Both the position numbers and the translations under genes were made by a program. Positions 1 to 10,317 of a stretch of 64,000 nucleotides of DNA are shown piece after piece; positions within the stretch are counted from its first letter, which is position 1; each line of letters begins with the position of its first letter. The notes below the pieces were generated by a model, which had not been told where the DNA came from, did no database searches, and was given only the letters and a program-made list of their open reading frames with translations. This stretch comes from Arthrobacter sp. QXT-31 (GTDB lineage: Bacteria > Actinomycetota > Actinomycetes > Actinomycetales > Micrococcaceae): the NCBI RefSeq assembly GCF_001969265.1, contig NZ_CP019304.1:1364001-1428000 (forward strand), in the 5' to 3' direction.

Positions 1-248
1 TCATCAGGCAGGATCAGCTCCGGGTGAAACCCCTCCAGGCCCAGCAGGATCGCTGTCATGGTGCCATGCCCGTGCCCGGTGGCCGCAAGCGAGCCGTACA
101 GGTCCACCCGCAGCGAGGCCACGCTGTCCAGCTTCCCGCCAGCTTTCAGCTCCCCGGCGAAAACGGCAGCGGCACGCATCGGACCCACGGTGTGGGAACT
201 CGAGGGTCCGATCCCAATGGAAAAGAGATCAAAGACTCCAACGGCCAT
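1..248 (-). CDS. sdaA: L-serine ammonia-lyase, N-terminal part (cut by window edge)
   Basis: Only the first ~82 residues are present. They begin [20 protein letters not shown] and continue VGPMRAA, the characteristic start of single-chain L-serine dehydratases of the iron-sulfur type (serine to pyruvate plus ammonia). The gene is last in a minus-strand series after gcvH and glyA, which fits removal of serine made from glycine by the cleavage system and SHMT. It lies 116 bp downstream of the glyA stop, and a long inverted repeat fills that gap. The 4Fe-4S cysteines lie outside the window. Identification rests on the N-terminus but is quite specific. Confidence 0.9.
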   Translation of the reverse strand, partial: MAVGVFDLFSIGIGPSSSHTVGPMRAAAVFAGELKAGGKLDSVASLRVDLYGSLAATGHGHGTMTAILLGLEGFHPELILPD

Positions 249-279
249 AAATTAATCCTAACTAGGCATGGGGTCGGGT

Positions 280-360
280 GAGGGTGGAGTTTTTGTTCAG
301 ATCATGGCCGCCAAAGGGCGGCACCCGAACCCGCGACATCTGTACAAAAACTCCACCCTC
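280..360. repeat. Long imperfect palindrome between glyA and sdaA
   Basis: Arms at 280-302 and 338-360 are 23 nt long and complementary at 22 positions (key core GGAGTTTTTGT / ACAAAAACTCC). They enclose a second small stem (GCCGCC..GGCGGC at about 307-321). The A/T-rich strip inside the arms and the nested stem resemble a short miniature or REP-like element. It could also act as an RNA stem between glyA and sdaA, attenuating or processing the message. No coding potential and no clear target duplication were seen. Confidence 0.7.
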
Positions 361-364
361 GGGG

Positions 365-1699
365 TCAGGCGAGGTTTGCGACGCCCGGGTAGAGGGGATG
401 GGCTTCGGCCAGGGCCTCTACCCGGTTACGCAGTCCGGAGAGGTCCGCGCCGGCGTCGGCGGTCAGTGCCTCTGCGATGATGTCCGCCACCTCGGCGAAG
501 GCGGCTTCGCCGAAACCGCGGGTGGCCAGGGCCGGGGTACCGATGCGCAGGCCGGAGGTGACCATCGGCGGGCGCGGATCGAACGGCACGGCGTTGCGGT
601 TCACGGTGATGTCGATGGCGGCGAGGCGGTCCTCGGCCTGCTGCCCGTCGAGCTCACAGTTCCGCAGGTCCACCAGGACCAGGTGCACGTCCGTTCCGCC
701 GGAGACCACGGAGATGCCCTTCGCGGTCACATCGGGCTGGACCAGGCGCTCGGCCAGGATCCGGGCACCGGCGAGCACGCGCTCCTGGCGCTCCTTGAAC
801 TCCGCGGACGCGGCGATTTTGAAGGCCACGGCCTTGCCCGCGATCACGTGCTCCAGCGGCCCACCCTGCTGGCCGGGGAACACCGCCGAGTTGATCTTCT
901 TGGCGACGTCGGCGTCGTTGGTCAGGATGATCCCGCCGCGCGGACCGGCCAGGGTCTTGTGCGTGGTGGACGTGGTGACATGCGCGTGCGGCACCGGGGA
1001 CGGGTGCAGCCCCGCAGCGACAAGGCCCGCGAAGTGCGCCATGTCCACCATCAGGTAGGCGCCCACGGAATCGGCGATCCGGCGGAACTCGGCGAAGTCC
1101 AGCTGCCGGGCGTACGCGGACCAGCCGGCCACGATGAGCTGCGGCTTGTGCTCCTGGGCCAGGCGCTCCACCTCGGCCATGTCGATCCGGTGGTCATCTT
1201 CACGGACCTGGTACGGGACCACGTTGTACAGCTTGCCGGAGAAGTTGATGCGCATACCGTGGGTCAGGTGCCCGCCGTGGGCCAGGTTCAGGCCCATGAT
1301 GGTGTCGCCCGGCTTGATCAGCGCGTGCATCACCGAGGCGTTCGCCTGCGCACCGGAGTGCGGCTGCACGTTCGCGTATTCGGCACCGAACAGGGCCTTG
1401 ACCCGGTCGATGGCAAGCTGCTCGATCACGTCAACGTGCTCGCAGCCGCCGTAGTACCGCTTGCCCGGGTAGCCCTCGGCGTACTTGTTGGTCAGCACCG
1501 AACCCTGCGCCTGCATCACCGCAGCCGCAGTGTGGTTCTCCGACGCGATCATCTCCAGACCGGAGCGCTGGCGGCCAAGTTCGTCATCGATCTTCACCGC
1601 GATCTCCGGATCCAGCTCCGCGAGGTCAGCGTTCAGGCTCGGCGACACAACCTGCTCAAACGCAACTGTTTCTGTGCCTGCGGCACCTGCGCCGCTCAC
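365..1699 (-). CDS. glyA: Serine hydroxymethyltransferase
   Basis: The protein is 444 aa, close to the family norm. It interconverts serine and glycine while transferring a one-carbon unit to tetrahydrofolate, in the cytosol with PLP. The PLP-binding motif [12 protein letters not shown] is intact, with the Schiff-base lysine near residue 248. The [10 protein letters not shown] and [13 protein letters not shown] substrate-site signatures are also present. Its start codon overlaps the gcvH stop by 4 bp (ATGA), so the two genes are translationally coupled and glycine cleavage is tied directly to serine synthesis. The overlap decides the start. Confidence 0.97.
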   Translation of the reverse strand: MSGAGAAGTETVAFEQVVSPSLNADLAELDPEIAVKIDDELGRQRSGLEMIASENHTAAAVMQAQGSVLTNKYAEGYPGKRYYGGCEHVDVIEQLAIDRVKALFGAEYANVQPHSGAQANASVMHALIKPGDTIMGLNLAHGGHLTHGMRINFSGKLYNVVPYQVREDDHRIDMAEVERLAQEHKPQLIVAGWSAYARQLDFAEFRRIADSVGAYLMVDMAHFAGLVAAGLHPSPVPHAHVTTSTTHKTLAGPRGGIILTNDADVAKKINSAVFPGQQGGPLEHVIAGKAVAFKIAASAEFKERQERVLAGARILAERLVQPDVTAKGISVVSGGTDVHLVLVDLRNCELDGQQAEDRLAAIDITVNRNAVPFDPRPPMVTSGLRIGTPALATRGFGEAAFAEVADIIAEALTADAGADLSGLRNRVEALAEAHPLYPGVANLA

Positions 1700-2079
1700 A
1701 GCTCGCCGCCGTTCGTGGACGCGTACTCCTCGGCCGACAGCAGCGGCCCCTCGGACTCAGCGGCCACCTTGAACAACCAGCCCGCACCGTACGGGTCGCT
1801 GTTGATCAGCGCGGGATCGGAAACGACGTCGTCATTGATCTCGACTACCTCACCGGTGACCGGGGCGTACAGGTCAGAGACCGACTTCGTCGACTCCACC
1901 TCGCCGCAGGTCTCCCCCGCGGTCACGGCCGAGCCGACCTCGGGCAGGTCAACGTAAACGATGTCGCCGAGGGCGTCAGTGGCCACGGCGGAAATGCCAA
2001 TGGACACCACATTCCCGTCCCCGCGGGAAACCCATTCATGCTCGGCGGAATACTGCAGTTCAGCGGCAACTTTTGCCAT
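1696..2079 (-). CDS. gcvH: Glycine cleavage system H protein
   Basis: This 127-aa lipoyl carrier shuttles the aminomethyl intermediate between the P, T and L proteins. The lipoylation motif [12 protein letters not shown] is intact, with the modified lysine at residue 65. EHEWV near the N-terminus is typical of GcvH. A good ribosome site (AAAGGA) precedes the ATG. It is coupled to glyA by a 4-bp overlap. It is separated from gcvT by 621 bp containing a large inverted-repeat structure, unusual because gcvT and gcvH are commonly adjacent. It may therefore need its own promoter. Confidence 0.97.
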   Translation of the reverse strand: MAKVAAELQYSAEHEWVSRGDGNVVSIGISAVATDALGDIVYVDLPEVGSAVTAGETCGEVESTKSVSDLYAPVTGEVVEINDDVVSDPALINSDPYGAGWLFKVAAESEGPLLSAEEYASTNGGEL

Positions 2080-2149
2080 TTATTTTTCCTTTGCTCGTGA
2101 AACTCGCGGACAAAAACAGTTGTGGCTGGGTTACGCGACGGGACACGGG

Positions 2150-2644
2150 ATCCTCCGCGTGCTCGGTCGCGAAGGCGCCCGCTGAGCGGACGCGACGCTC
2201 CCTTAGACGCACGCTTCCGGATACCGCGCTCCCGCCGCTTGTGCCAATGTTCCGTTGAAGAGAACGCTGGCAATTCAAAAATCACTGCGCCTTCGGCCGC
2301 TCTTGAGCACAGTTCGGCAAGCTCAATCCCCAGTGATCGAGCTCGCCGAGACGCGCTGGAGCCCTGGCTTTCGAAGGCACTAACTCGGCGATGCTAGGTT
2401 TCCAGGGGACTCCACCGGCACCCCTCCCCCAGCACTTTTGGCTTTCGATGGCGCCCGTACTGGAGACGGCTGTCCTGCCCGAAGGTGAGCTGACAGAGGC
2501 CCCTTAGGGGCTGGCATCCGGAAGCGTGCTCCCCACCGTCTCCCTAACCTCGCAAGCTCGGCCAGGGCACCCTGACGGCGTGGGCCCATTCGGGAGCGTC
2601 ACGTCCGCTCAGCGGGCGTCTACGCGACCGAGCACGCGGAGGAT
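2150..2644. repeat. Noncoding element bounded by 53-bp inverted repeats, between gcvT and gcvH
   Basis: The outer arms at 2150-2202 and 2592-2644 are 53 nt long and match as inverted repeats at 50 positions. A second, inner pair of 14-nt perfect inverted repeats (GCACGCTTCCGGAT) lies at 2209-2222 and 2516-2529. No open frame inside resembles a protein. The size (495 bp) and long terminal inverted repeats suggest a non-autonomous mobile element or the remnant of one, but no target-site duplication could be recognised at the edges. The gap 2080-2700 otherwise holds only the gcvH leader. If transcribed, the whole structure could fold into one very stable stem. Confidence 0.75.
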
Positions 2645-2700
2645 GTCAGCCCCGACGGGGCCGGTGCCGGGAACGGCACTAGGGGGCAGGACTGGTTGGG

Positions 2701-3849
2701 CTACTTTGAGCGCTTGTAGAAAGGCAGTGCGACGACTTCGAACGGCTCCGCCTTGCCCCGCAGGTCGATGTCCAGTGCCGTGCCGGGTTCGGCGTAGGCG
2801 ACGTCGACGTAGGCCATGGCGACCGGGTAGCCGAGGGTGGGGCTGGGCTGGCCGGAGGTCACTTCACCGACGACGTTGCCGTCCTTGAGGACCGGGTAGT
2901 GCCCGCGGCCGGCGCGGCGGCCCAGGCCCTTGAGGCCCACGAGCTTGCGGCCCGTGGCGGAGCCTGCTCCGGCTTCCTTCTTGGCTGCCAGCGCGGCCTT
3001 GCCCACGAAGTCGCCTTCCTTGGACAGCGCGACGACGGGGCCGAGGCCGGCGGCGAACGGGTCGCCCTCGAGGGAAAGCTCGTTGCCGTAGAGCGGCATG
3101 CCGGCCTCCAGGCGGAGTGAATCACGGGAGGCAAGACCGGCAGGCGTCAGCTCACCCTCGTCCGCGATGGCGACGATCGACTGCCAGAGGGCGGCGGCGC
3201 CTTCGTTCTCCACGAAGATCTCGAAGCCGTCCTCACCGGTGTAACCGGTGCGGGCCAGCAGCAGGTTCCGGCTGGCACCGCCCACCAGGAAGGGGACCTC
3301 GACGGCGGCGTAGTACTTCAGCCCGGTGACCAGCTCGTGCTGGGCGGCCGGGACCAGGCGCAGGAGGATCTCCTCGGCCTTGGGACCCTGCACGGCGACC
3401 AGCGACGTCTCAGCGGAGACGTCTTCGACAACGGCGTTGAAGCCGGCAGCCCGCTGCGCCAGTGCCTGGGCCACGACCTTGGCGTTGCCGGCGTTCGGGA
3501 CCACGAGGAACCTGTCGCTGTCCTCAATGTCAGAGGGCCGCCGGTACACGATGAGGTCGTCGATGATGCCGCCGTCCTCGTTGCAGATCAGGGAGTACTT
3601 GGCCTTGCCGACGGCCATGGCGGAAATCTTGCCGGCCAGGGCGTAGTCCAGGAAGGCTGCGGCCTCCGGGCCGGTCACCCAGACTTCGCCCATGTGGGAG
3701 AGGTCGAAGATGCCGGCCGCATTGCGGACGGCGTGGTGCTCGGCCAGTTCGGAGCCGTACTTCAGGGGCATCTGCCAGCCGCCGAAGTCGGTGAAGGAGG
3801 CGCCAAGCTTCTTGTGCTCCTCGTAAAGGGCGGTGTAGTTCTCAGTCAT
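2701..3849 (-). CDS. gcvT: Aminomethyltransferase (glycine cleavage T protein)
   Basis: The protein is 382 aa. It transfers the methylene carbon from H-protein-bound aminomethyl to tetrahydrofolate, releasing ammonia. N-terminal GCV_T folate-binding features include LYEEHKKLGASFTDFGGWQM and the FDLSHMGE motif. The central segment GYTGEDGFEIFV and the C-terminal barrel domain ending LPFYKR are also typical. It lies 66 bp downstream of gcvP, with a strong hairpin in that gap, and shares the riboswitch-controlled message. An AAAGGA site stands ahead of the ATG. Confidence 0.97.
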   Translation of the reverse strand: MTENYTALYEEHKKLGASFTDFGGWQMPLKYGSELAEHHAVRNAAGIFDLSHMGEVWVTGPEAAAFLDYALAGKISAMAVGKAKYSLICNEDGGIIDDLIVYRRPSDIEDSDRFLVVPNAGNAKVVAQALAQRAAGFNAVVEDVSAETSLVAVQGPKAEEILLRLVPAAQHELVTGLKYYAAVEVPFLVGGASRNLLLARTGYTGEDGFEIFVENEGAAALWQSIVAIADEGELTPAGLASRDSLRLEAGMPLYGNELSLEGDPFAAGLGPVVALSKEGDFVGKAALAAKKEAGAGSATGRKLVGLKGLGRRAGRGHYPVLKDGNVVGEVTSGQPSPTLGYPVAMAYVDVAYAEPGTALDIDLRGKAEPFEVVALPFYKRSK

Positions 3850-3869
3850 TGAGGAATCCTTTGGGTGCT

Positions 3870-3906
3870 GGTGGGCAGGCCGAAGTACGGCTTCGGCCTG
3901 CCCACC
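3870..3906 (-). terminator. Perfect 16-bp hairpin between gcvP and gcvT
   Basis: Arms 3870-3885 and 3891-3906 are perfectly complementary with a 5-nt loop. No U-tract follows in the direction of transcription, and the gcvT ribosome site begins shortly after. It is more likely a partial terminator or an mRNA-stabilising or processing stem that adjusts the P:T ratio than a full stop. Confidence 0.6.
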
Positions 3907-3915
3907 ATGGGAGCT

Positions 3916-6786
<2,871 letters not shown>

Positions 6787-6828
6787 GACTAAGGCGGCGC
6801 AGGGTACGCCACATTGATTCGGGTTCCT

Positions 6829-7060
6829 CCCCGCTCTGTATTGGACCTGAGAGATTCCGCGTTGCTGCGCCCTCGCACAGCCCCGCTTGCACCGTCGGTG
6901 AGCACAGCACGCCCTGAACCGTCCGCGTGGAGCGGAGCATTTCAGGGACAGCCTGCTGCTCTCCAGAGTTGCCTTGCCGCGGCGGTACGTGGGCCTGAGA
7001 GATTCCTGGGGAGGTTTTGCTCCTACGGCGCCTGCTTGTACCTACTTGCAGGACTCTCCC
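6829..7060 (-). ncRNA. Tandem glycine riboswitch (gcvT RNA motif) upstream of gcvP
   Basis: On the minus strand two related aptamer-like segments follow one another. Each carries the conserved AATCTCTCAGG block (plus-strand copies 6994-7004 and 6846-6856). The first aptamer begins GGGAGAGTCC near 7060 and includes GCGCCGTAGGAGCAAA. The second includes CACCGACGGTGCAAGC. A linker with GGAGAGC joins them. This is the cooperative two-aptamer glycine sensor that usually switches gcv genes on. It stands 43 nt before the gcvP ATG, so control is probably at translation or by a nearby terminator. Confidence 0.93.
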
Positions 7061-7125
7061 GCCGCAGATCAAAGGCTTTATTAAGTTGGGCGGTGACAGC
7101 TGCCACCGAGCCCATTCTCCTACTC

Positions 7126-7272
7126 CGGGTTCGCGTCCGCAAACCGTGTCGGCGCAGGGTGAGGCATGACGGCCGGCCCCAGAACGAAAACGCCGGAAGG
7201 CCTCCCGTTCGCTGGAAATTTCCGGCGGCTTCGATGCGTTCCGGCGGGTTCGCGTCCACAAACCGTGGCGGC
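7126..7272. repeat. Pair of 28-nt direct repeats
   Basis: Copies at 7126-7153 and 7245-7272 match at 26 of 28 positions (core GGGTTCGCGTCC.CAAACCG) with a 119-nt period. They lie in the noncoding gap 7081-7291 between the riboswitch promoter region and the end of the TetR gene. They may be a dispersed short repeat. No function is apparent. Confidence 0.55.
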
Positions 7273-7291
7273 AGCCCGGCCGCAAGCCGGC

Positions 7292-7843
7292 CTACCCCCG
7301 CAGCCGGTCAAGGGCGGCAAGGAGGCTTTCGACGTCCGCAGCCGTCTCGGACGGGGTCGCGGCGGGGCCAATGGACAGCATGGCGTTGAAGTAGAGCCCG
7401 TCACCCATGTACAAAACAGCCTTGGCCAGGCCCGGTCCGACATCGCGTGCGATCTCATCAAGCCACCGCTGCTGGATGTGGGCGAACCGGCGCCGCGTTT
7501 CCTCGTGCGCCACTTCGGCGAGCCGGGTGGCAGCCACGATGGCCCGGTCCAGCGGCGTATCGGCCCAGACCGATGACTTGATGAAGTAGGCGGCAGCACC
7601 CTCGGGGGCCGCTGCCATGGCCTGGGCATCCGCCTCGGCGAACTCATCCAGCCGGTCCAGCAGGACGCCGATCAGCGCCTCCTTGTTCGGAAAGTGGTAC
7701 AGGAGCCCGCCCTTGGAGACGCCGGCGCGGGCGGCCACGGCGTCGAGTGTGGCAGCGCGCTCCCCCACCTCAATCAGGAGGGATTCGAAGGCATCGAGGA
7801 CTGCGCCGCGCGCGACCGGTTTTCTGGGCATGGATTCCATCAT
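7292..7843 (-). CDS. TetR-family regulator of the adjacent efflux pump
   Basis: The protein is about 183 aa with an N-terminal TetR DNA-binding domain (TLDAVAARAGVSKGGLLYHF, then PNKEALI) and an all-helical ligand domain. It is divergent from a DHA2-type MFS gene, and a 30-bp palindrome stands between the two start sites. By family precedent it should repress the exporter and itself and be relieved by an exported compound. The open frame runs to a TTG at 7858. ATGs at 7843, 7840 and 7831 are better candidates, 7843 having GGAA at good spacing. The exact start is uncertain. Confidence 0.88.
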   Translation of the reverse strand: MMESMPRKPVARGAVLDAFESLLIEVGERAATLDAVAARAGVSKGGLLYHFPNKEALIGVLLDRLDEFAEADAQAMAAAPEGAAAYFIKSSVWADTPLDRAIVAATRLAEVAHEETRRRFAHIQQRWLDEIARDVGPGLAKAVLYMGDGLYFNAMLSIGPAATPSETAADVESLLAALDRLRG

Positions 7844-7866
7844 GCCCGGTTCCGGCAAAGAGGGTG

Positions 7867-7896
7867 ATAACTGTACCGTCCAGACGGTATAGTTAT
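7867..7896. promoter_or_regulatory. TetR operator overlapping the MFS promoter
   Basis: This is a 30-bp inverted repeat: half-sites of 14 nt (core TACCGTC / GACGGTA) match at 13 positions around a 2-nt centre. A -10-like TATAGT at 7889-7894 lies inside the right half, 5 nt before the MFS ATG. Repressor binding would therefore cover the promoter directly. Confidence 0.82.
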
Positions 7897-7899
7897 TTC

Positions 7900-9456
7900 A
7901 TGACGATCCACTCGACGCTTAGCCCGAGGCTCACCGGCGGCAACGCGGCTGCACACAAGAGCCGCGACTGGTTCGCCCTGGCCCTGCTCATGTTCCCGGT
8001 CCTCCTGGTGGCCGTGGACAATACGGCACTGACGTTCGCCCTTCCCGCCATCGCGCGCAGCTTGGATCCCTCAGGCGTGGAGCTTTTGTGGGTGGTGGAC
8101 GCCTACGCGCTGGTCCTTGCCGGGCTCCTTGTGGCAATGGGCAGCCTTGGAGACAGGATCGGACGCCGCCGCCTGCTCCTGGTCGGCATCTCGGGCTTTG
8201 CGGCCGTGTCCGCAGCGTCTGCGTTCGCACCGAGTGCCGAATGGCTCATCGCCGGCCGCGCAGCACTCGGGTTCTTCGGCGCGATGCTCATGCCGTCCAC
8301 GCTGTCCCTGATCCGCAACATCTTCCAGGAACCGGGCAGGCGGAGGCTGGCCGTTGCCATCTGGGCGGCATGCTTCTCCGGGGGTGCAGCGCTGGGGCCG
8401 ATCTTTGGCGGCTGGCTGGTGGAGCATTTCTGGTGGGGCGCAGTCCTGCTGGTGGCCGTGCCGATCATGCTGCCGCCGCTGATCCTGGGCCGCTTCCTCA
8501 TCCCCGAATCCAAGGATCCGAAGCCGGGACGGGTGGATGCCCCCAGCGTGGTGCTGTCGATGCTGACCATGGTGCCGGTGGTCTACGGCATCAAGGAACT
8601 GGCAACCCACGGGCCCGGCCTGGCCCCCTTCGCCGTCATGGCCTTCGGCATGGCCATGGGCTTCCTCTTCGTCCGACGCCAGCAGGCCCTGGCATCGCCA
8701 CTGCTGGACCTGTCCCTGTTCGGGAACCCGGTGTTTAGCACGGCGATCACGGCAAACATCCTGTCGCTGTTCTCCTACAACGGCTTCATCCTGTTCCTGG
8801 CACAGCACCTGCAGCTGCTCGAAGGCATGTCACCATCGGAGTCCGGCACCGCCATGGTGCCCGCGCTTACGGCCATGGTGCTGGCGGGCCTGCTGGTGGT
8901 TCCGCTGGTGAGGAAGGTACGGCCCGGCTTTGTGGTGGCCGCGGGACTGGCACTGAGCGCCACCGGCTACTGCCTGGTCACGTTCGGAAATCACGACGGC
9001 GGCCCCGCCACGCTGCTGGCCGCCCTCCTTCTCCTGGCCGTGGGTGTGGGAGCAGCCGAGACCATCTCGAACGACCTGATTCTGGGAGCAGCGCCGGCAG
9101 CGAAGTCCGGCGCAGCGGCAGCGATCTCCGAGACGGGCTACGAAGTGGGCTCACTCCTCGGCACGGCGGTGCTGGGATCCATCCTGACCGCGTCCTACCA
9201 GCAGCACCTCGCCCTGCCGGCAGTCGTTGCGGAGACGGTCCCTGCAGCGGCGGCGGACAAGGCCGGGGAAACACTGGCCGGCGCGATGGAGCTCGCCGGA
9301 TCGCTGCCGGCACCGCTGGCCGAGGCGCTGACGGCAGCAGCCCGGGCATCCTTTGACTCCGGCGTCCATATCACTGCGGCGATTGGGCTGGTACTGATGG
9401 CTGCAGCATCGGCCCTTGCCGCCGTCGTACTACGCCGCATCCCGCGCGCAAAGTAG
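7900..9456 (+). CDS. MFS efflux transporter, DHA2 (14-TMS drug:H+ antiporter) family
   Basis: The protein is 518 aa with about 14 hydrophobic segments. Motif A is GSLGDRIGRRRLL, and the antiporter-type motif C region is GAALGPIFGGWLVEHFWW. The first TM carries VAVDNTALTFALPAIA, matching the DHA2 motif D1. It resembles EmrB/QacA/SmvA exporters of hydrophobic or cationic compounds. The frame is open further upstream, but the ATG at 7900 is chosen because it follows the palindromic operator and TATAGT box by only a few bases. No ribosome site fits in between, so the mRNA is probably leaderless. Confidence 0.92.
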   Translation: MTIHSTLSPRLTGGNAAAHKSRDWFALALLMFPVLLVAVDNTALTFALPAIARSLDPSGVELLWVVDAYALVLAGLLVAMGSLGDRIGRRRLLLVGISGFAAVSAASAFAPSAEWLIAGRAALGFFGAMLMPSTLSLIRNIFQEPGRRRLAVAIWAACFSGGAALGPIFGGWLVEHFWWGAVLLVAVPIMLPPLILGRFLIPESKDPKPGRVDAPSVVLSMLTMVPVVYGIKELATHGPGLAPFAVMAFGMAMGFLFVRRQQALASPLLDLSLFGNPVFSTAITANILSLFSYNGFILFLAQHLQLLEGMSPSESGTAMVPALTAMVLAGLLVVPLVRKVRPGFVVAAGLALSATGYCLVTFGNHDGGPATLLAALLLLAVGVGAAETISNDLILGAAPAAKSGAAAAISETGYEVGSLLGTAVLGSILTASYQQHLALPAVVAETVPAAAADKAGETLAGAMELAGSLPAPLAEALTAAARASFDSGVHITAAIGLVLMAAASALAAVVLRRIPRAK

Positions 9457-9518
9457 CGGGCACCGCGAGAAGTAGTCGGGACGCGCGAAGTAACGGGCAC
9501 AAAGAAGTAGCAGACACA
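9452..9518. repeat. Degenerate ~18-bp tandem repeat after the MFS stop
   Basis: Four imperfect units each begin AGTA and continue with a CGGGCAC-like block (AGTAGCGGGCAC, AGTAGTCGGGAC, AGTAACGGGCAC, AGTAGCAGACAC). The array starts in the last MFS codons and repeats the stop-codon region. It looks like slippage, with no function suggested. Confidence 0.4.
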
Positions 9519-9523
9519 GAATC

Positions 9524-9557
9524 GGGCGGCCCCGGTGGAATCCCTCCAGGGCCGCCC
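9524..9557 (+). terminator. Hairpin terminator after the MFS gene
   Basis: Nine-bp perfect G/C-rich arms (GGGCGGCCC / GGGCCGCCC) at 9524-9532 and 9549-9557. It lies between convergent genes and may serve both. Confidence 0.6.
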
Positions 9558-9567
9558 ATGACAACCG

Positions 9568-9590
9568 GCGCGGGCAATAACTGCCCGCGC
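9568..9590 (-). terminator. Hairpin directly after the dps stop
   Basis: Nine-bp perfect arms (GCGCGGGCA / TGCCCGCGC) around a 5-nt loop, ending 2 nt from the dps stop codon. There is no U-tract. With the 9524-9557 stem it forms a double barrier between convergent transcripts. Confidence 0.55.
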
Positions 9591-9592
9591 GG

Positions 9593-10072
9593 CTACTTGC
9601 TGTCAGGCTGCGTGACGCTGGCCGTCGCCTTCATGTTCTCGGCGGCGGTCATCCACGCGAACTGCTCGAGCTTTTCGATGAAGGTGTGCAGCAGGTCTGC
9701 GGTGGTGGGGTCTTCCTCATCCACCTCGTCATGGACCTTGCGCATGGTGCCCACGGCCGCTTCCAGCGCGGCCACAATGCGGTCGATCGCATCCTTGGTG
9801 TTGATGAGCCCCTCCGGGAACTGGGGAAGGTTCGTCGACTTGGCCACGGTGGTGCTGCGTCCGTCCGGCAGGGCATGCAGGGCGCGCATCCGTTCGGCCA
9901 TGTCGTCGGCAAAGAGCCGGGCGGCGGTGACAATTTCGTCCAGCTGGAGGTGCAGATCCCGGAAGTTGGTTCCAACGATGTTCCAGTGCGCCTGCTTGCC
10001 CTGGATGTGCAGTTCGATCAGGTCCGTCAGGACGGCCTGCATGTTGTTGGTCAGTGTCGGTGAAGCCTTCAT
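9593..10072 (-). CDS. dps: DNA-protecting ferritin-like protein Dps
   Basis: The protein is 159 aa, the usual Dps length. Dps dodecamers oxidise and store Fe(II) and shield DNA during starvation and oxidative stress. The intersubunit ferroxidase signature is intact: HWNIVGTNFRDLHLQLDEI with the downstream D and E ligands, and a second conserved helix starts HDEVDEEDPTTADLL. There is no long lysine-rich N-terminal tail, so DNA binding may be weak or use the C-terminal lysine region. It is a single-gene unit with hairpins behind it. Confidence 0.95.
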   Translation of the reverse strand: MKASPTLTNNMQAVLTDLIELHIQGKQAHWNIVGTNFRDLHLQLDEIVTAARLFADDMAERMRALHALPDGRSTTVAKSTNLPQFPEGLINTKDAIDRIVAALEAAVGTMRKVHDEVDEEDPTTADLLHTFIEKLEQFAWMTAAENMKATASVTQPDSK

Positions 10073-10262
10073 GAATCCTCCTCGAATGGTCCAGTGCTTT
10101 CGACGCTACCGCAGGCGCTCCAGAACGGGGAGCAGCGGAGTGCGAATTTCACAATCAGCTTACTTACTAATTTTCCGGGCACCAACTTCCGGTCGCGAGC
10201 GGGCAGGGTCATAAATGATCGGCATTCAAATAACCCTTGCCACGCCACGGCCGCACGTGCAT

Positions 10263-10287
10263 ACTAAATGAACGTCATTCATTTAGT
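10263..10287. promoter_or_regulatory. Perfect palindromic operator upstream of the agmatine operon
   Basis: Ten-nt perfect arms (ACTAAATGAA / TTCATTTAGT) flank a 5-nt centre CGTCA, ending 30 nt before the amidase ATG. The form is typical of TetR-family operators. No regulator gene is adjacent, so the protein that binds is unknown. Confidence 0.75.
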
Positions 10288-10317
10288 GACGGTCGTCTCA
10301 CTGGAGTAATCATCATC

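Noticed and set aside
315..345. tRNA-like T-loop sequence (GGGTTCGGGT) in the palindrome near 320 on the minus strand
   Set aside because: No acceptor or anticodon arms can be drawn around it.
278..1957. A 559-codon plus-strand frame across glyA and gcvH
   Set aside because: Same reason: antisense to two certain genes, biased composition, no plausible start context.
2080..2149. A second glycine riboswitch ahead of gcvH
   Set aside because: The conserved aptamer blocks seen upstream of gcvP are absent here.
2122..2589. Short open frames inside the inverted-repeat element
   Set aside because: No ribosome sites, no recognisable protein pattern; the region is better explained by the repeats.
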